From an uncultured Ectothiorhodospiraceae bacterium (lineage in GTDB: Bacteria > Pseudomonadota > Gammaproteobacteria > UBA6429 > Thiohalophilaceae), in contig CAMYMU010000001.1 in the NCBI GenBank assembly GCA_947259575.1, positions 124,001 to 188,000 of the forward strand: 64,000 nucleotides of DNA. The letters are read 5' to 3'. Position 1 is the first letter of the stretch; each line of letters starts with the position of its first letter. Both the position numbers and the translations under genes were made by a program. The notes under the pieces were generated by a model. It ran no database searches, had not been told where the DNA came from, and was given only the letters and a program-made list of their open reading frames with translations. This document shows, piece after piece, positions 37,107-46,518 of the stretch.

Positions 37107-37757
37107 ATGACTGGACTAATCCAACAAAAGGATTTGCCGCCGCCACCCAGAGCTTTACGGGGGTTCTCAGAGGTTAATCGTTATTGGGATCGACAGCGAG
37201 AAATCTATGCGGCCAAGATTCTGCCCGGCGAATATTATGTCACAACAAATAATGAATTAATTGTCACGGTACTCGGTTCCTGTGTATCGGCATGTATTCG
37301 TGATCCAGTGATGGCTATCGGCGGTATGAATCACTTTATGTTACCTGCTAGTGCAGATATGAATAGTTCCAGCTTTAACTCTGAAGCGACTCGATATGGC
37401 AATTTTGCAATGGAAAAATTGATCAATGATATTTTGAAGAATGGCGGTCGTCGTGAGGCATTAGAAATTAAATTGTTTGGTGGTGGCAAAGTGATTGCAC
37501 ATATGAACCAGGCTGATGTTGGCAACAGGAATATTGCCTTTGCCCGTGACTATGTGCAGATGGAAGGATTTAGAATAACAGCAGAAGATATGGGTGATAT
37601 TTATCCTCGCAAAGTTGTCTACGATCCGATCTCTGGTAAAGTTCAGATCAAGAAACTTAGAAAATTACACAACGAAACTATTGTGCAGCGTGAGCAAGGT
37701 TACCTTGAAACAATTAAAGAAACTCCATCTGCTGGTGACATAGAGTTGTTTGATTAA
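37107..37757 (+). CDS. cheD: Chemoreceptor glutamine deamidase CheD
   Basis: Deamidates receptor glutamines and can interact with CheC or CheY. The catalytic Cys59 ([10 protein letters not shown]) and His76 (GGMNHFML) are present, and the [12 protein letters not shown] segment fits the family. It is 216 residues. It lies between cheR and cheB, as in the Che2 operon of Pseudomonas aeruginosa. Confidence 0.95.
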   Translation: MTGLIQQKDLPPPPRALRGFSEVNRYWDRQREIYAAKILPGEYYVTTNNELIVTVLGSCVSACIRDPVMAIGGMNHFMLPASADMNSSSFNSEATRYGNFAMEKLINDILKNGGRREALEIKLFGGGKVIAHMNQADVGNRNIAFARDYVQMEGFRITAEDMGDIYPRKVVYDPISGKVQIKKLRKLHNETIVQREQGYLETIKETPSAGDIELFD

Positions 37758-37758
37758 C

Positions 37759-38838
37759 ATGGATAAGATAAAAGTACTTGTTATTGATGATTCAGCTCTG
37801 ATACGTCAGATGTTGACTGAGTTGCTAAATAAAGATCCTGAAATTGAAGTAGTAGGCGCGGCACAAGACCCAATCATTGCACGCGATAAGATTAAGCAAC
37901 TCAATCCGGATGTCTTAACACTGGATGTAGAAATGCCGCGCATGGACGGCATCACTTTTTTACGAAATCTTATGCGCTTGCGACCAATGCCTGTGGTTAT
38001 GGTATCGACCTTAACCGAGAAAGGTGCGGATGTTACCTTTGAAGCAATGGAATTAGGTGCGATAGATTTCGTAACTAAACCTAATCTTGATGTTCGTGAA
38101 CAGTTACAAAACTATGCTGAAGAGATTGCGACTAAAGTTAAGATTGCCTCTAAGGCAAAGGTTACGGCGATCACCGATCGTGTGCGCAATAAGGATAAAG
38201 ATGTAAAAAGAACCGCAGATGCGGTACTGGAAAAACGCTCAGCACCTAGTTCAACTAAACTCAAAACGACGGATAAAATTATCGCGATTGGGGCTTCAAC
38301 CGGTGGTACAGAGGCGATCCGCGAGGTACTTGAGTATATGCCTGCTGATGCGCCGGGCATTGTGATTACCCAGCACATTCCACCTAAATTCAGTACCTCG
38401 TTTGCACAACGCATGGATACGGTTTCTGCCATGACTGTCTATGAAGCTGAGGATGGTCAGCAGATTGTGCCTGGCCACGTCTATATTGCTCCAGGTGATC
38501 AACACTTGCTGGTGGAACGCAGTGGTACCTGCTACTACTGTCGATTAAATGACGGTCCAGCCGTCAGCCGTCATAAACCCAGTGTTGATGTACTGTTCCG
38601 TTCGGTGGCCCAAAGCGTAGGCTCTAGTGCCATTGGCGTTATTTTAACCGGTATGGGAGACGATGGCGCGAAAGGGATGCTAGAGATGAAAGAGGCTGGA
38701 GCGCCCACCATTGCTCAGGATGAGGCGAGCAGTGTGGTTTGGGGCATGCCCGGTGAGGCAGTGAAATGTGGTGCTATTGACACAGAATTGCCGCTGGCCA
38801 GTATCGTAGGCAAGCTCATTACCCTTTCACGCTCCTAA
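37759..38838 (+). CDS. cheB: Chemoreceptor methylesterase CheB
   Basis: Response-regulator methylesterase/deamidase. The receiver has acceptor Asp56 ([12 protein letters not shown]). The catalytic domain has Ser in GASTGGTEA, His in TQHIPPKFS and Asp in LTGMGDDGA. It is 359 residues. The ATG at 37759 directly follows the cheD stop. It closes the che operon. Confidence 0.96.
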   Translation: MDKIKVLVIDDSALIRQMLTELLNKDPEIEVVGAAQDPIIARDKIKQLNPDVLTLDVEMPRMDGITFLRNLMRLRPMPVVMVSTLTEKGADVTFEAMELGAIDFVTKPNLDVREQLQNYAEEIATKVKIASKAKVTAITDRVRNKDKDVKRTADAVLEKRSAPSSTKLKTTDKIIAIGASTGGTEAIREVLEYMPADAPGIVITQHIPPKFSTSFAQRMDTVSAMTVYEAEDGQQIVPGHVYIAPGDQHLLVERSGTCYYCRLNDGPAVSRHKPSVDVLFRSVAQSVGSSAIGVILTGMGDDGAKGMLEMKEAGAPTIAQDEASSVVWGMPGEAVKCGAIDTELPLASIVGKLITLSRS

Positions 38839-38907
38839 GCCGGGTCTGATGGGCTCCCAGGATCGAAATTTGCATAATCTTACCTGGATCACCGTTATTG
38901 CAGGATT

Positions 38908-39660
38908 GTGAAGATTAAAGCGAAGACCTACACAACAGCCGAAAAGAGTGAAATGGATGCTCTTGTGGACCAACACGCTGAGTTGGTGCACCGTCTTGCC
39001 TATCACCTCTCGGCCCGCTTACCCGCCAGTGTCTTGATCGACGACCTGATTCAGGCTGGTCTGATTGGTTTGATGGATGCGGCCTCACATTATGATCCTA
39101 GCCAAGGGGCAAGTTTTGAAACCTATGCCTCAATTCGAATACGTGGTTCGATGCTGGATGAGCTACGCCGTAACGATTGGGCACCAAAATCAGTGCATCG
39201 CAAGGCGCGTGATATGGTCGCTGCTGTCAACAAAATAGAGTCCCGCACCGGGCGAGATGCGAGACCAACAGAAGTTGCTAAGCTCATGGGTATCTCTGTG
39301 GATGAGTATCATCAAATGGTGTTGGAGACCAATACCTGCCGGGTACTGAACTTTGCGGATGTGGAATACGATGACCAGAACTATTGCGATGGGGTTTCAG
39401 ACGAAAAGCAGCAAGGTCCATTGAAAGGTATTCAGCGGGATGAATTTAAACAATATCTGGCCGATGCCATCAAGCTTTTACCAGATAGAGAGCAGTTAAT
39501 TATTAGTTTGTATTACGACGAAGAGTTAAATCTAAAAGAAATCGGTAGCGTGCTCGGGGTAAGCGAATCGCGGGTCAGTCAATTAATGAGTCAGGCCCAT
39601 GTCAGAATGCGAAGCAGCCTGCATGAGTTCTTAGAACCAGAAACACAGGAAGCTGGCTAA
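38908..39660 (+). CDS. fliA: Flagellar sigma factor FliA (sigma28)
   Basis: RNA polymerase sigma factor for late flagellar genes such as fliC. Region 2 (HAELVHRLAYHLSARLPASVLIDDLIQAGLIGLMDAASHYD, RIRGSMLDELRRNDW) and region 4 (LPDREQLIISLYYDEELNLKEIGSVLGVSESRVSQLMSQAHVRMR) are typical. I use the GTG at 38908. An ATG at 38953 is an alternative that would still keep region 2. It is 250 residues. A small hairpin (TGGCTAA/TTAGCCA, 39654-39670) overlaps its stop. Its place after cheB instead of after flhF-fleN is unusual. Confidence 0.95.
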   Translation: MKIKAKTYTTAEKSEMDALVDQHAELVHRLAYHLSARLPASVLIDDLIQAGLIGLMDAASHYDPSQGASFETYASIRIRGSMLDELRRNDWAPKSVHRKARDMVAAVNKIESRTGRDARPTEVAKLMGISVDEYHQMVLETNTCRVLNFADVEYDDQNYCDGVSDEKQQGPLKGIQRDEFKQYLADAIKLLPDREQLIISLYYDEELNLKEIGSVLGVSESRVSQLMSQAHVRMRSSLHEFLEPETQEAG

Positions 39661-39836
39661 AAATTAGCCAATTCCGGCTGGTGTAGGCCTAAATCCAGCT
39701 TATTCTATATATATGTAATCTTTTTAGCGTCATTGCCTACGTTCTGTGAACTACTAGGCAGTTGTATTGCCCTGAGCAGCCTTAGTATTCCTGTTAGGCA
39801 GGGGGAATTGATGTGCCTTAATGAAGGAGGTTGTAC

Positions 39837-41276
39837 ATGAGCTTTAATGATGTTTTTTTAATCGTACCCAACCCAGTGCTGGCAGGGTTCATCTGGTTCA
39901 TTGTTATTGTGGCCGTGATGTACTTTGCCCGTTCTCCTGCTCACCGGGCAATCCTGTCATTCAGCCGGGTTTTTCATAATGCTATGCGCTTGTCTGCGCG
40001 TGCGGTGATGGGTGCAGAAGGGCGTTTGAATGAACGCAACCGAGAGGTGCTATTGGAACAGGGGCGTGAAGCCGTTGAGCGCGTTATCGAGCGTGAGTTT
40101 GATCGTGTTGATGCGACTGTGCGACGAGACCTGTCTGAGTATCCCGCACTGCACCGCAAATTAAGTGAAGAGATCACAACCATTGATGATGACTATAAGG
40201 AAAGTACTGAAGTTCCGCCAGAGCCACCTGGTTGGGTGAAAGCGGTTGATGCGGTTGCTAAGATTCCTGGTAAGGATCCAATGGTCGCCAGTATACTTGA
40301 AGATATTCATAGTTCAATGGTGAAGGCGAATACTCAGGCGATCGAAGAGTATCGCAAGTCCAGTCACAAACGACACGATCACTTGAAAAATATGATGCCG
40401 CATTGGCGTAAGGTCAAGAGCGTGTTAGGGCAAGTGGACAAAAATGTCACTAGCCTGTTATCACGTTCTCAAACAATCGATCGTCATATGCAAGAGTATG
40501 AAGGAATCATTAAAAAGACGGATCGTTCAGTTAGAGCCCTGTCTTCATCGTCTTTAACACAATTCTTTATTTCGTTATTGGTTTTAGCGATTGCGATTGG
40601 CGGTGCCTTTATTAACTTTAACTTGATTGCGCGACCCATGGCCGAGATGGTCGGGGGTACTAGTCAGATTATGGGATTTGCCATTAATAACATCGCTGCG
40701 ATGGTCATCATCCTGGTTGAGTTAGCCATGGGCCTGTTCTTAATGGAAACGTTGCGAATTACCCGTTTGTTTCCGGTGATCGGCGCCTTAAACGATAAGG
40801 TTCGTTTACGTTTGGTCTGGGTATTTTTCGGGATACTATTATTTCTCGCCTTGGTAGAAGCGGGTCTGGCCTTTATGCGTGAAATGTTAATGGAAGACGA
40901 TTCTAAAGTGACTGCCGCATTAACGGGCACGACTGAAGGTGGCTATGCCGATGCGACCAACAGCTATCTCTGGATTACGACCGTAGCACAAATGGGTATG
41001 GGATTTGTTTTACCCTTTGCGCTAATGTTTGTCGCGATTCCACTTGAAACATTTGTACATGCAATGCGCACCGTCTTTGGTTTGATCGGAGTGGGTACGT
41101 TAAGAGTCATCGCCTGGTTTTTGCGTGTACTCGGAAATGTAATGCGGTTTTTTTCAAATTCGCTGGTGCAAATTTACGATCTTGTAATCTTCGCACCGCT
41201 TTGGCTTGAGCGAACGGTAAAAAATAAACACCCTAAAGAAGAAGATACTGAAGTAGATGTATCTTCTCCAATTTAA
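39837..41276 (+). CDS. Unassigned membrane protein with coiled-coil region
   Basis: I do not recognise a named family. The 479-residue product has a membrane helix at about 12-32 and a long charged, mostly helical region (40-235) rich in E/R/K, probably coiled coil. At least four more membrane helices follow (about 240-262, 285-308, 327-350, 380-405), then a helical and acidic tail. The start is clear: AAGGAGG lies before the ATG at 39837. It is followed 13 bases later by a VWA lipoprotein gene, and a terminator comes after that, so the two form one unit. The plan of one helix, cytosolic or periplasmic coiled coil and a helix bundle suggests a membrane scaffold or channel-like protein, but function is unknown. 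Confidence 0.85.
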   Translation: MSFNDVFLIVPNPVLAGFIWFIVIVAVMYFARSPAHRAILSFSRVFHNAMRLSARAVMGAEGRLNERNREVLLEQGREAVERVIEREFDRVDATVRRDLSEYPALHRKLSEEITTIDDDYKESTEVPPEPPGWVKAVDAVAKIPGKDPMVASILEDIHSSMVKANTQAIEEYRKSSHKRHDHLKNMMPHWRKVKSVLGQVDKNVTSLLSRSQTIDRHMQEYEGIIKKTDRSVRALSSSSLTQFFISLLVLAIAIGGAFINFNLIARPMAEMVGGTSQIMGFAINNIAAMVIILVELAMGLFLMETLRITRLFPVIGALNDKVRLRLVWVFFGILLFLALVEAGLAFMREMLMEDDSKVTAALTGTTEGGYADATNSYLWITTVAQMGMGFVLPFALMFVAIPLETFVHAMRTVFGLIGVGTLRVIAWFLRVLGNVMRFFSNSLVQIYDLVIFAPLWLERTVKNKHPKEEDTEVDVSSPI

Positions 41277-41289
41277 AATGGAGCGAATA

Positions 41290-41940
41290 ATGGGATTTAG
41301 AAAATTCATTATAATCGGTTTTGCCTTTTTAATGCTGAGTTGTTCGGCAGAAAGCACAGGACCTAATAATCATGGTGTTTATATGCTGGTTGACACTTCA
41401 GGCACCTATACTAAAGAGCTTTTACAGGCTCAGAAGATTATTAATTTCACACTATCAAAACTTAACCCAGGTGACACCTTTGCGGTCGCAAGAGTCGATA
41501 CAGGTAGTTTTAGTGAAAAGGATATCGTCTATAAGCAGTTTTTCGATGATCGCCCCAGTATGACGAACAAACAGAAACGTAAGTTCAGAGATGAAATCGA
41601 TAAGTTTATTAAGTCGGCAAAACCGAGTGCCTATACTGATATTACAGGTGGCCTGTTACAGGCTATTGAATATCTGAATGAAGCAGGGACAAAGAAAAAA
41701 ACTGTTTTGATTTTCTCGGACTTAAAGGAGGAACTTCAAAAGGGTTTTATTCGGGACGTACCTTTGCAGCTCACAGGTTTTCAGGTAATCGCGGTCAACG
41801 TTACAAAACTACGCTCGGATAATATAGATCCTCGTGAATATCTCGATCGCCTGGAGGCGTGGGAATTGCGTGTTCAGACCGGTGAAGGAACATGGAAAGT
41901 TATTAATGATCTATCGCGGTTAGAGCCTATTTTTCACTAG
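41290..41940 (+). CDS. VWA-domain lipoprotein
   Basis: Predicted lipoprotein (lipobox LMLSC at residues 14-18) with a von Willebrand A-type domain: MLVDTSGTY is a near-standard metal-binding motif (D-x-S-x-T for D-x-S-x-S), followed by SAYTDITGGL and VLIFSDLKEE. VWA domains mediate metal-dependent protein contacts. GGAG six bases before the ATG at 41290 fixes the start. It is 216 residues. It is paired with the upstream membrane protein and closed by the terminator at 41966, so the two products probably act together at the envelope. No known pathway is indicated. Confidence 0.8.
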   Translation: MGFRKFIIIGFAFLMLSCSAESTGPNNHGVYMLVDTSGTYTKELLQAQKIINFTLSKLNPGDTFAVARVDTGSFSEKDIVYKQFFDDRPSMTNKQKRKFRDEIDKFIKSAKPSAYTDITGGLLQAIEYLNEAGTKKKTVLIFSDLKEELQKGFIRDVPLQLTGFQVIAVNVTKLRSDNIDPREYLDRLEAWELRVQTGEGTWKVINDLSRLEPIFH

Positions 41941-41965
41941 TCCTAATTCGGTTCGTAACAATTAG

Positions 41966-41998
41966 AGGCCACAATACTCACGTGTTGTGGCCTTTTTT
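41966..41998 (+). terminator. Intrinsic terminator
   Basis: AGGCCACAA / TTGTGGCCT stem with a ten-base loop, followed by a run of T. It ends the membrane protein-VWA unit. Confidence 0.85.
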
Positions 41999-42138
41999 CG
42001 TTCATTTTTGTGTTCGACCATTCCGTGTTTGTCAAGGCTGGTATTTTAATTTTAGGCGTGGAAAAATATTGTTATGGTTCAAGTTATCCAAATAATTGCC
42101 GACTTAAAATATTAAGATTTAGACATTAGAAAAATATA

Positions 42139-42585
42139 ATGACCCACTCTATAAAAGAAAGCCGTAGCAGAAATCCGATGTGGTATTTTGAGCGCAATTA
42201 TTTTCTGTTATCTGAGATGCTGGAAGAGACACAGCTGCTACAGAATGGGGTGGCAGGCTTTGAGCTTGGAGCTTGCCCAGTTGAACTCAGTGTTATCGAG
42301 ACTACGCGTTATACATCACTGGTGAAAATCCACCAATTGTTCGTGAGCAAGACGACGCACCTGCCTGATATTGTGTTTGATGTAAGAGTTTATCATGATG
42401 CCAATTTGGCAGAAGTGCTCAGCTATCAAGGCAGGGAAAGGATTCAGTATAAATATACATATCCTAATGAGAATATGTTCGTACCGGATGAGAAGCGTCA
42501 GGGGAATTTACTTTTACATGACTGGCTTTCGACATGTTCTCGTCTAAACTACAAAGATAACATAATAGAGAACTGCCAACAGTAA
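42139..42585 (+). CDS. DUF1249 (YqiB-like) protein
   Basis: Conserved protein of the DUF1249 family, found across gammaproteobacteria and named YqiB in E. coli. Diagnostic segments are NYFLLSEMLEE near the start, LSVIETTRYTSLVKI, and VRVYHDANLAEVLSYQGRERI. It is 148 residues and cytoplasmic. In E. coli it sits next to nudF and cpdA; here that context is absent, with a Sel1/SPOR gene downstream. The function is not known. Confidence 0.88.
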   Translation: MTHSIKESRSRNPMWYFERNYFLLSEMLEETQLLQNGVAGFELGACPVELSVIETTRYTSLVKIHQLFVSKTTHLPDIVFDVRVYHDANLAEVLSYQGRERIQYKYTYPNENMFVPDEKRQGNLLLHDWLSTCSRLNYKDNIIENCQQ

Positions 42586-42613
42586 GGGATAACCCGAGCC
42601 TCTCTTTACCAAT

Positions 42614-43294
42614 ATGTATCAATTCTTCACTCTTCGACCGCCGAAATCGTCTTCAAAATGGCTGGCGTTTACCTTAACAGCTGTTCTGTTCGGTTGGCTC
42701 AGCCTGATGTCCAAGCCACTGTTAGCCGATAGTGCAGGTGCTCTGGATGCCCACAACCGTGGTGACTTTCAAGCAGCAGCTCAGTTATGGCAGGAGCTCG
42801 CCAATGATGGTGATGTTACCGCTCAATATAATCTATCGCTGCTATATGAAAATGGCAGCGGTGTCGGGCAGGACCAGAATCTTGCCCGTTATTGGCTCAG
42901 CATGGCTGCCCGACAGGGGATGGCCCAGGCCTACCAACGCCTCAATGCAAAAAGTGTTAACCCTAGTCGTCAACGTGTGGCTGTCCAGCAGCTCATCACG
43001 ACCCCTCAGGGGTGGGTATCAGCGCAAAACCCTGCGCATTACACCTTGCAGCTAGCCAGTAGTACCAACCAGGCACTTATTCAGAAATATTTTAATGAGA
43101 ACAAACTTCAAGGTGAGGCGGGGTATTATAGCTCCATGAGGCAGGGAGAGCGCTGGTACGCGCTTGTCTATGGCGCATATCCATCTGTCAATGAGGCGAA
43201 AGCAGCCATCTCTACTCTGCCCCAAGACCTGAGAAAGTGGTCTCCGTGGGTTCGCAACATCCGTTCGATTCACAAGATCATGATTCGTGAGTAA
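42614..43294 (+). CDS. Sel1-repeat and SPOR-domain exported protein
   Basis: A 226-residue protein with an N-terminal signal or anchor (about 16-39, ending ADSAG). One or two Sel1-like repeats follow (GDFQAAAQLWQELANDGDVTAQYNLSLLYENGSGVGQDQNLARYWLSMAARQG). A C-terminal SPOR domain comes last (YTLQLASSTNQALIQKYFNENKL, RWYALVYGAYPSVNEAKAAISTLP). SPOR domains bind denuded peptidoglycan at division sites, so a periplasmic cell-wall role is likely. It ends at a strong bidirectional terminator. Confidence 0.88.
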   Translation: MYQFFTLRPPKSSSKWLAFTLTAVLFGWLSLMSKPLLADSAGALDAHNRGDFQAAAQLWQELANDGDVTAQYNLSLLYENGSGVGQDQNLARYWLSMAARQGMAQAYQRLNAKSVNPSRQRVAVQQLITTPQGWVSAQNPAHYTLQLASSTNQALIQKYFNENKLQGEAGYYSSMRQGERWYALVYGAYPSVNEAKAAISTLPQDLRKWSPWVRNIRSIHKIMIRE

Positions 43295-43379
43295 GTGTCA
43301 CCTAATACACCCCATCCCCATTATATTCCTTTAAAAACATGAGGTTATATAAAGTCAGCGCATAGTATTTACAGAAACC

Positions 43380-43412
43380 ACTAAAAAGGGAGCCTCCGGC
43401 TCCCTTTTTAGT
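43380..43412. terminator. Bidirectional intrinsic terminator
   Basis: Perfect 15-pair stem (ACTAAAAAGGGAGCC and its complement) around a three-base loop. T runs face both ways. It separates the convergent SPOR gene and the small lipoprotein gene. Confidence 0.9.
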
Positions 43413-43429
43413 GGTGATCGTATGATCGT

Positions 43430-43825
43430 TTACATCTTCGAGAGTGTATCGCGAATGTTTCGGTGTAAGTGAGTTACCCACTTATTGTAAGTACCATGAA
43501 TTACGTTGCCATCGTATTTAAGGTTGCTACTGTCTTTATAAGTGATGCTGTAGGTATCGGCCGTATAATTAATTTCAACCTTTGCCATGCTGCCACGCTT
43601 GAAGATAGTGGCATACATAGTACCTGGTTTTACCTGTTGCATTTGCCAGCCAATCCTTGAACCGGCCAATATGATGCCACGCTTAACATCTTGCATGTTC
43701 TTTTTCGCACCCGAGGCAACAATCGGGGAGTTATTAAAATTCTGTACTGGGTCGCCACCACCACAGCCTGCAAAGGCAAAAACACTGGCGCAAAAGGCGA
43801 TGAGGGCGAGTCTGCTGAACGACAT
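43430..43825 (-). CDS. Small conserved lipoprotein
   Basis: A 131-residue predicted lipoprotein with a lipobox ending FAGC. The mature part (IILAGSRIGWQMQQVKPGTMYATIFKRGSMAKVEINYTADTYSITYKDSSNLKY) resembles a widespread proteobacterial family of uncharacterised lipoproteins with a G-W and a Y-x-I-x-Y-x-x-S-x-N-L pattern. The ATG at 43825 is preceded by AAGGAGATC, so the longer frame reaching 43948 is not used. The role is unknown. Confidence 0.85.
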   Translation of the reverse strand: MSFSRLALIAFCASVFAFAGCGGGDPVQNFNNSPIVASGAKKNMQDVKRGIILAGSRIGWQMQQVKPGTMYATIFKRGSMAKVEINYTADTYSITYKDSSNLKYDGNVIHGTYNKWVTHLHRNIRDTLSKM

Positions 43826-43960
43826 ATGGATCTCCTTACATATTATCTTGTCATATTTATAGCTTATTGTAGTTATATCGGTTCTTGGGTATGAAACTAT
43901 ATAGCAAAAAGTGGTCTGATATGCTGATCGGTTCATAGTTTTAAACATGGAATTACCATC

Positions 43961-44707
43961 ATGAAGCTAATTTTACCTCTACTATTGGCTATTTCCCTGC
44001 TTAGTTGTAGTCCACCCATATCTGTACCTATCCCAACTACTGACTTTCGCAGTGCTGGAAAACCAGCAAAACACCTAATTGTGTTGCTCAGTGGCAGGGG
44101 GGCACCGGCAAGTTATTTTCAAGATCACCAGTGGATTGAGCTGGCACGTGAGTATAATGTCGATGCTGACTTTATTGCTCCCTATGCGCACTTCGGTTAC
44201 TACATGCGACAGCAATTAATTCCAAGATTGCACCAAGATGTGATCGAACCGGCCAAAAAGCAGGGTTATGAGACCATTTCCTTAGTTGGTATTTCAATGG
44301 GGGGCATGGGATCAATACTTTACAGCGAAAAATTTCCTAAAGATATTGATCGGATCTACCTGGTTGCCCCTTATCTGGCAGATGAAGACGTGCACAATGA
44401 AATAAGTGCTGCTGGTGGTCTATCAGCATGGCAGATAAGTGGCATTAAGCGTGACGATTGGGAGTACATTCTGTGGCAACGCCTAAAAGATATCACCACC
44501 GATAACAAACTTAAGAATAAAATATTTCTTGGTTATGGCGATAATGATCGATTAGCAGGGCACGACTTGCTCGCACAGAATATTCCAGCCAGGAATGTGG
44601 TTAAAATTCCTGGCACACATAAAGATGTTACTTTCAAACAAGTTTGGAAGATAATGTTAGAGCGAGGCTTTCTTGAAGTACAGGATAAGTTCGCCGTTAA
44701 TCAATAG
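43961..44707 (+). CDS. Alpha/beta-hydrolase lipoprotein
   Basis: A 248-residue predicted lipoprotein (lipobox SLLSC) with an alpha/beta-hydrolase fold. LIVLLSGRGAPASYF gives the oxyanion strand, SLVGISMGGMGS the nucleophile elbow with Ser, LGYGDNDRL the acid region, and GTHKDVTF the catalytic His. It probably cleaves an ester or amide at the envelope. The substrate cannot be told. It starts 136 bases from the divergent lipoprotein gene. Confidence 0.85.
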   Translation: MKLILPLLLAISLLSCSPPISVPIPTTDFRSAGKPAKHLIVLLSGRGAPASYFQDHQWIELAREYNVDADFIAPYAHFGYYMRQQLIPRLHQDVIEPAKKQGYETISLVGISMGGMGSILYSEKFPKDIDRIYLVAPYLADEDVHNEISAAGGLSAWQISGIKRDDWEYILWQRLKDITTDNKLKNKIFLGYGDNDRLAGHDLLAQNIPARNVVKIPGTHKDVTFKQVWKIMLERGFLEVQDKFAVNQ

Positions 44708-44826
44708 GGATTCTAATTAGAGTCAATCTTTCCAGATCACAGCAGTTGCGAAATATTTTCATGGGCTTCCAGTTTAAATAGAACTTTTTTCTTGAAGACA
44801 AAATGTATACTGGATTATGGTTGGAG

Positions 44827-44862
44827 TAAAAAAACAGGCTGAGTTGGTATAACTCAGCCTGT
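44827..44862 (-). terminator. Intrinsic terminator of the 44881-45267 gene
   Basis: Perfect twelve-pair stem (ACAGGCTGAGTT and complement) with loop GGTAT. On the minus strand it is followed by seven T, downstream of the stop at 44881. Confidence 0.88.
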
Positions 44863-44880
44863 ATTCTGGTTTAGAAGAGT

Positions 44881-45267
44881 TTAAAGTCCTGCTTCTATCT
44901 TTTCGCGGATATCGCCAGGGGTAAAGATTGAACCGAAATCTTTCCAGGTCGTCTGTAACGTAAGTTTGCCATCAGCAAAATCAAGCAAACGATCATCTTT
45001 GCTTTCCAGGTTTTTCACGTAAACCGATTTAAATGATTCTTTCATGGCCTCTTTTGCCATATCATCACTGCAAAGTGTTTTAACCGCTTCAACAACTCTT
45101 CCGAATACCTGATGCTCTATCTCCTGGATAGAATCTTTGGCATCAAACGTATCCCAATCAATATCAATTGCTGTCTCCCCATCGAAAACACCGTTGATCT
45201 CAGCTGCTACATTAGGCACGATTTCTGTTTCAAGGTGTTGCTTCATTCTCTTTTCTTCTAGTCCCAT
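44881..45267 (-). CDS. Unassigned acidic cytoplasmic protein
   Basis: A 128-residue soluble, acidic protein starting MGLEEKRMKQHLETEIVP. It has no signal peptide, no membrane segment and no motif that I can tie to a named family. AAGGAG lies before the ATG and a strong terminator after the stop, so it is a genuine monocistronic gene. It sits between the hydrolase gene and ssrA. Confidence 0.8.
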   Translation of the reverse strand: MGLEEKRMKQHLETEIVPNVAAEINGVFDGETAIDIDWDTFDAKDSIQEIEHQVFGRVVEAVKTLCSDDMAKEAMKESFKSVYVKNLESKDDRLLDFADGKLTLQTTWKDFGSIFTPGDIREKIEAGL

Positions 45268-45554
45268 GTTGAATTTCTCCTTATAAAGTATGGGTTGTGG
45301 TAACCACTATGAAAACGCACTGAGCGGATGGAGGGGTTAAAGCGAGTTAAATTAAATGTTATTTATTTAGAGGTAAATCATCATGATTACCTCTTCAAAA
45401 AGTTTAACGACTGACTCTTTCCCCAAACCCAATGTATTTTCACTGGTTGGTTCGATTAGACCATTGGAATATGGCTAATACAATCTTATAGGTGGGGTTT
45501 TTACAACTAGGCACAAATATGCTTATTAAATGAATAAGTTTGATACATAAATAA
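45268..45554. other. Intergenic region with palindrome
   Basis: AT-rich gap between the acidic protein gene and the ssrA terminator. The one notable element is an imperfect palindrome at 45369-45394 (AGAGGTAA-A-TCAT-C-ATGA-TTACCTCT), which could be an operator or a hairpin. I see no gene. Confidence 0.5.
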
Positions 45555-45585
45555 AAAAGCCCTGCCAAAAAACGGCAGGGCTTTT
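45555..45585 (-). terminator. Intrinsic terminator of ssrA
   Basis: Stem AAAAGCCCTGCC / GGCAGGGCTTTT, followed on the minus strand by T residues. It lies nine bases beyond the tmRNA 3' end. Confidence 0.88.
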
Positions 45586-45593
45586 ACATTTAT

Positions 45594-45955
45594 TGGTGGA
45601 GGCGGCGGGAATCGAACCCGCGTCCGTAAGTCCTCTGCCATTGGCTCTACATGCTTATCCTGTTCTTTAATTTAACTGGCGGTTGCCCAACAGGCGGGGA
45701 ACACCGACAGCGATTCCGGTAAGAGTTTAACGAATCCACCCCGAAAACAGCTTCATCGCGATCTTGTATGGGATGACCCCGGTTATCTGAGCGTACAAGC
45801 ACACGTCAGGCCGAGGGCTTTACGCTGGTTATTAAGCAGCTAAAGCGTAGTTGTCGTCGTTGGCAACTAAATAGTTTGCAAACAGATTTACGAGGAATTT
45901 GCACCTCGGCATGCACCTCCGGTTTTGTAACCCGCGTCGAAGCCAGGTCGCCCCC
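45594..45955 (-). ncRNA. ssrA: Transfer-messenger RNA (tmRNA)
   Basis: tmRNA rescues stalled ribosomes and tags the incomplete protein. On the minus strand the 5' end is GGGGGCGACCTGG and the 3' end is ...CGCCTCCACCA, pairing as the tRNA-like acceptor stem. The TTCGATTCC T-arm is intact. The tag frame (45835-45864 plus a TAA) reads ANDDNYALAA, close to the E. coli tag ANDENYALAA. The length of 362 bases is typical, and smpB lies just upstream on the same strand. Confidence 0.96.
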
Positions 45956-46038
45956 AGAAATGGTCTGAAACCTTCTATGTAGGTTTCGATTACTAATGGT
46001 TAATGTATAGCCTTAGAGGGGCAATTTCAATGAAAGGT

Positions 46039-46518
46039 TCAACTGGATTTCATAATGCGCTGTTTATCGCGTTGCCAGTCGCGCGATTTCTCGCTTGCAC
46101 GTTTGTCGTGCAGCTTTTTACCTTTAGCCAGGGCGATCTCGACCTTGGCGCGGCCTCGTTTCCAGTACATTGCCGTTGGGATCAGGGAGTAACCTTTGCG
46201 TTCTACTGCACCAACCAGTTTATTCAATTCCTGGCGATGTAACAGTAACTTGCGATGTCGTTGTGGACTGGGGCTGATATGGGTCGATGCCGTTTGCAAC
46301 GGCGTGATCACTGTACCCACCAAATAGGCTTCGTTATCTTTTAGCTGAATATAACTGTCCCTGATCTGAACGCGACCTTCACGCAGGCTTTTTACCTCCC
46401 AACCTTCAAGGGCTATTCCCGCCTCTAAACGTTCTTCCAGAATATAATCGTGGCGTGCTTTCTTGTTTAGCACAATCGTATTGGACGTATCGCCTTTTTT
46501 TGTTTTTTTCTTACCCAT
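46039..46518 (-). CDS. smpB: SsrA-binding protein SmpB
   Basis: RNA-binding partner of tmRNA. The core segments [40 protein letters not shown] and [32 protein letters not shown] are textbook SmpB, with the basic tail ([12 protein letters not shown]) that enters the ribosome decoding site. It is 159 residues. It is on the same strand as ssrA, 83 bases upstream. Confidence 0.97.
   Translation of the reverse strand: MGKKKTKKGDTSNTIVLNKKARHDYILEERLEAGIALEGWEVKSLREGRVQIRDSYIQLKDNEAYLVGTVITPLQTASTHISPSPQRHRKLLLHRQELNKLVGAVERKGYSLIPTAMYWKRGRAKVEIALAKGKKLHDKRASEKSRDWQRDKQRIMKSS

Noticed and set aside
45594-45630. tRNA-like 3' end with T-arm sequence on the minus strand
   Set aside because: It is the tRNA-like part of tmRNA, not a separate tRNA gene.
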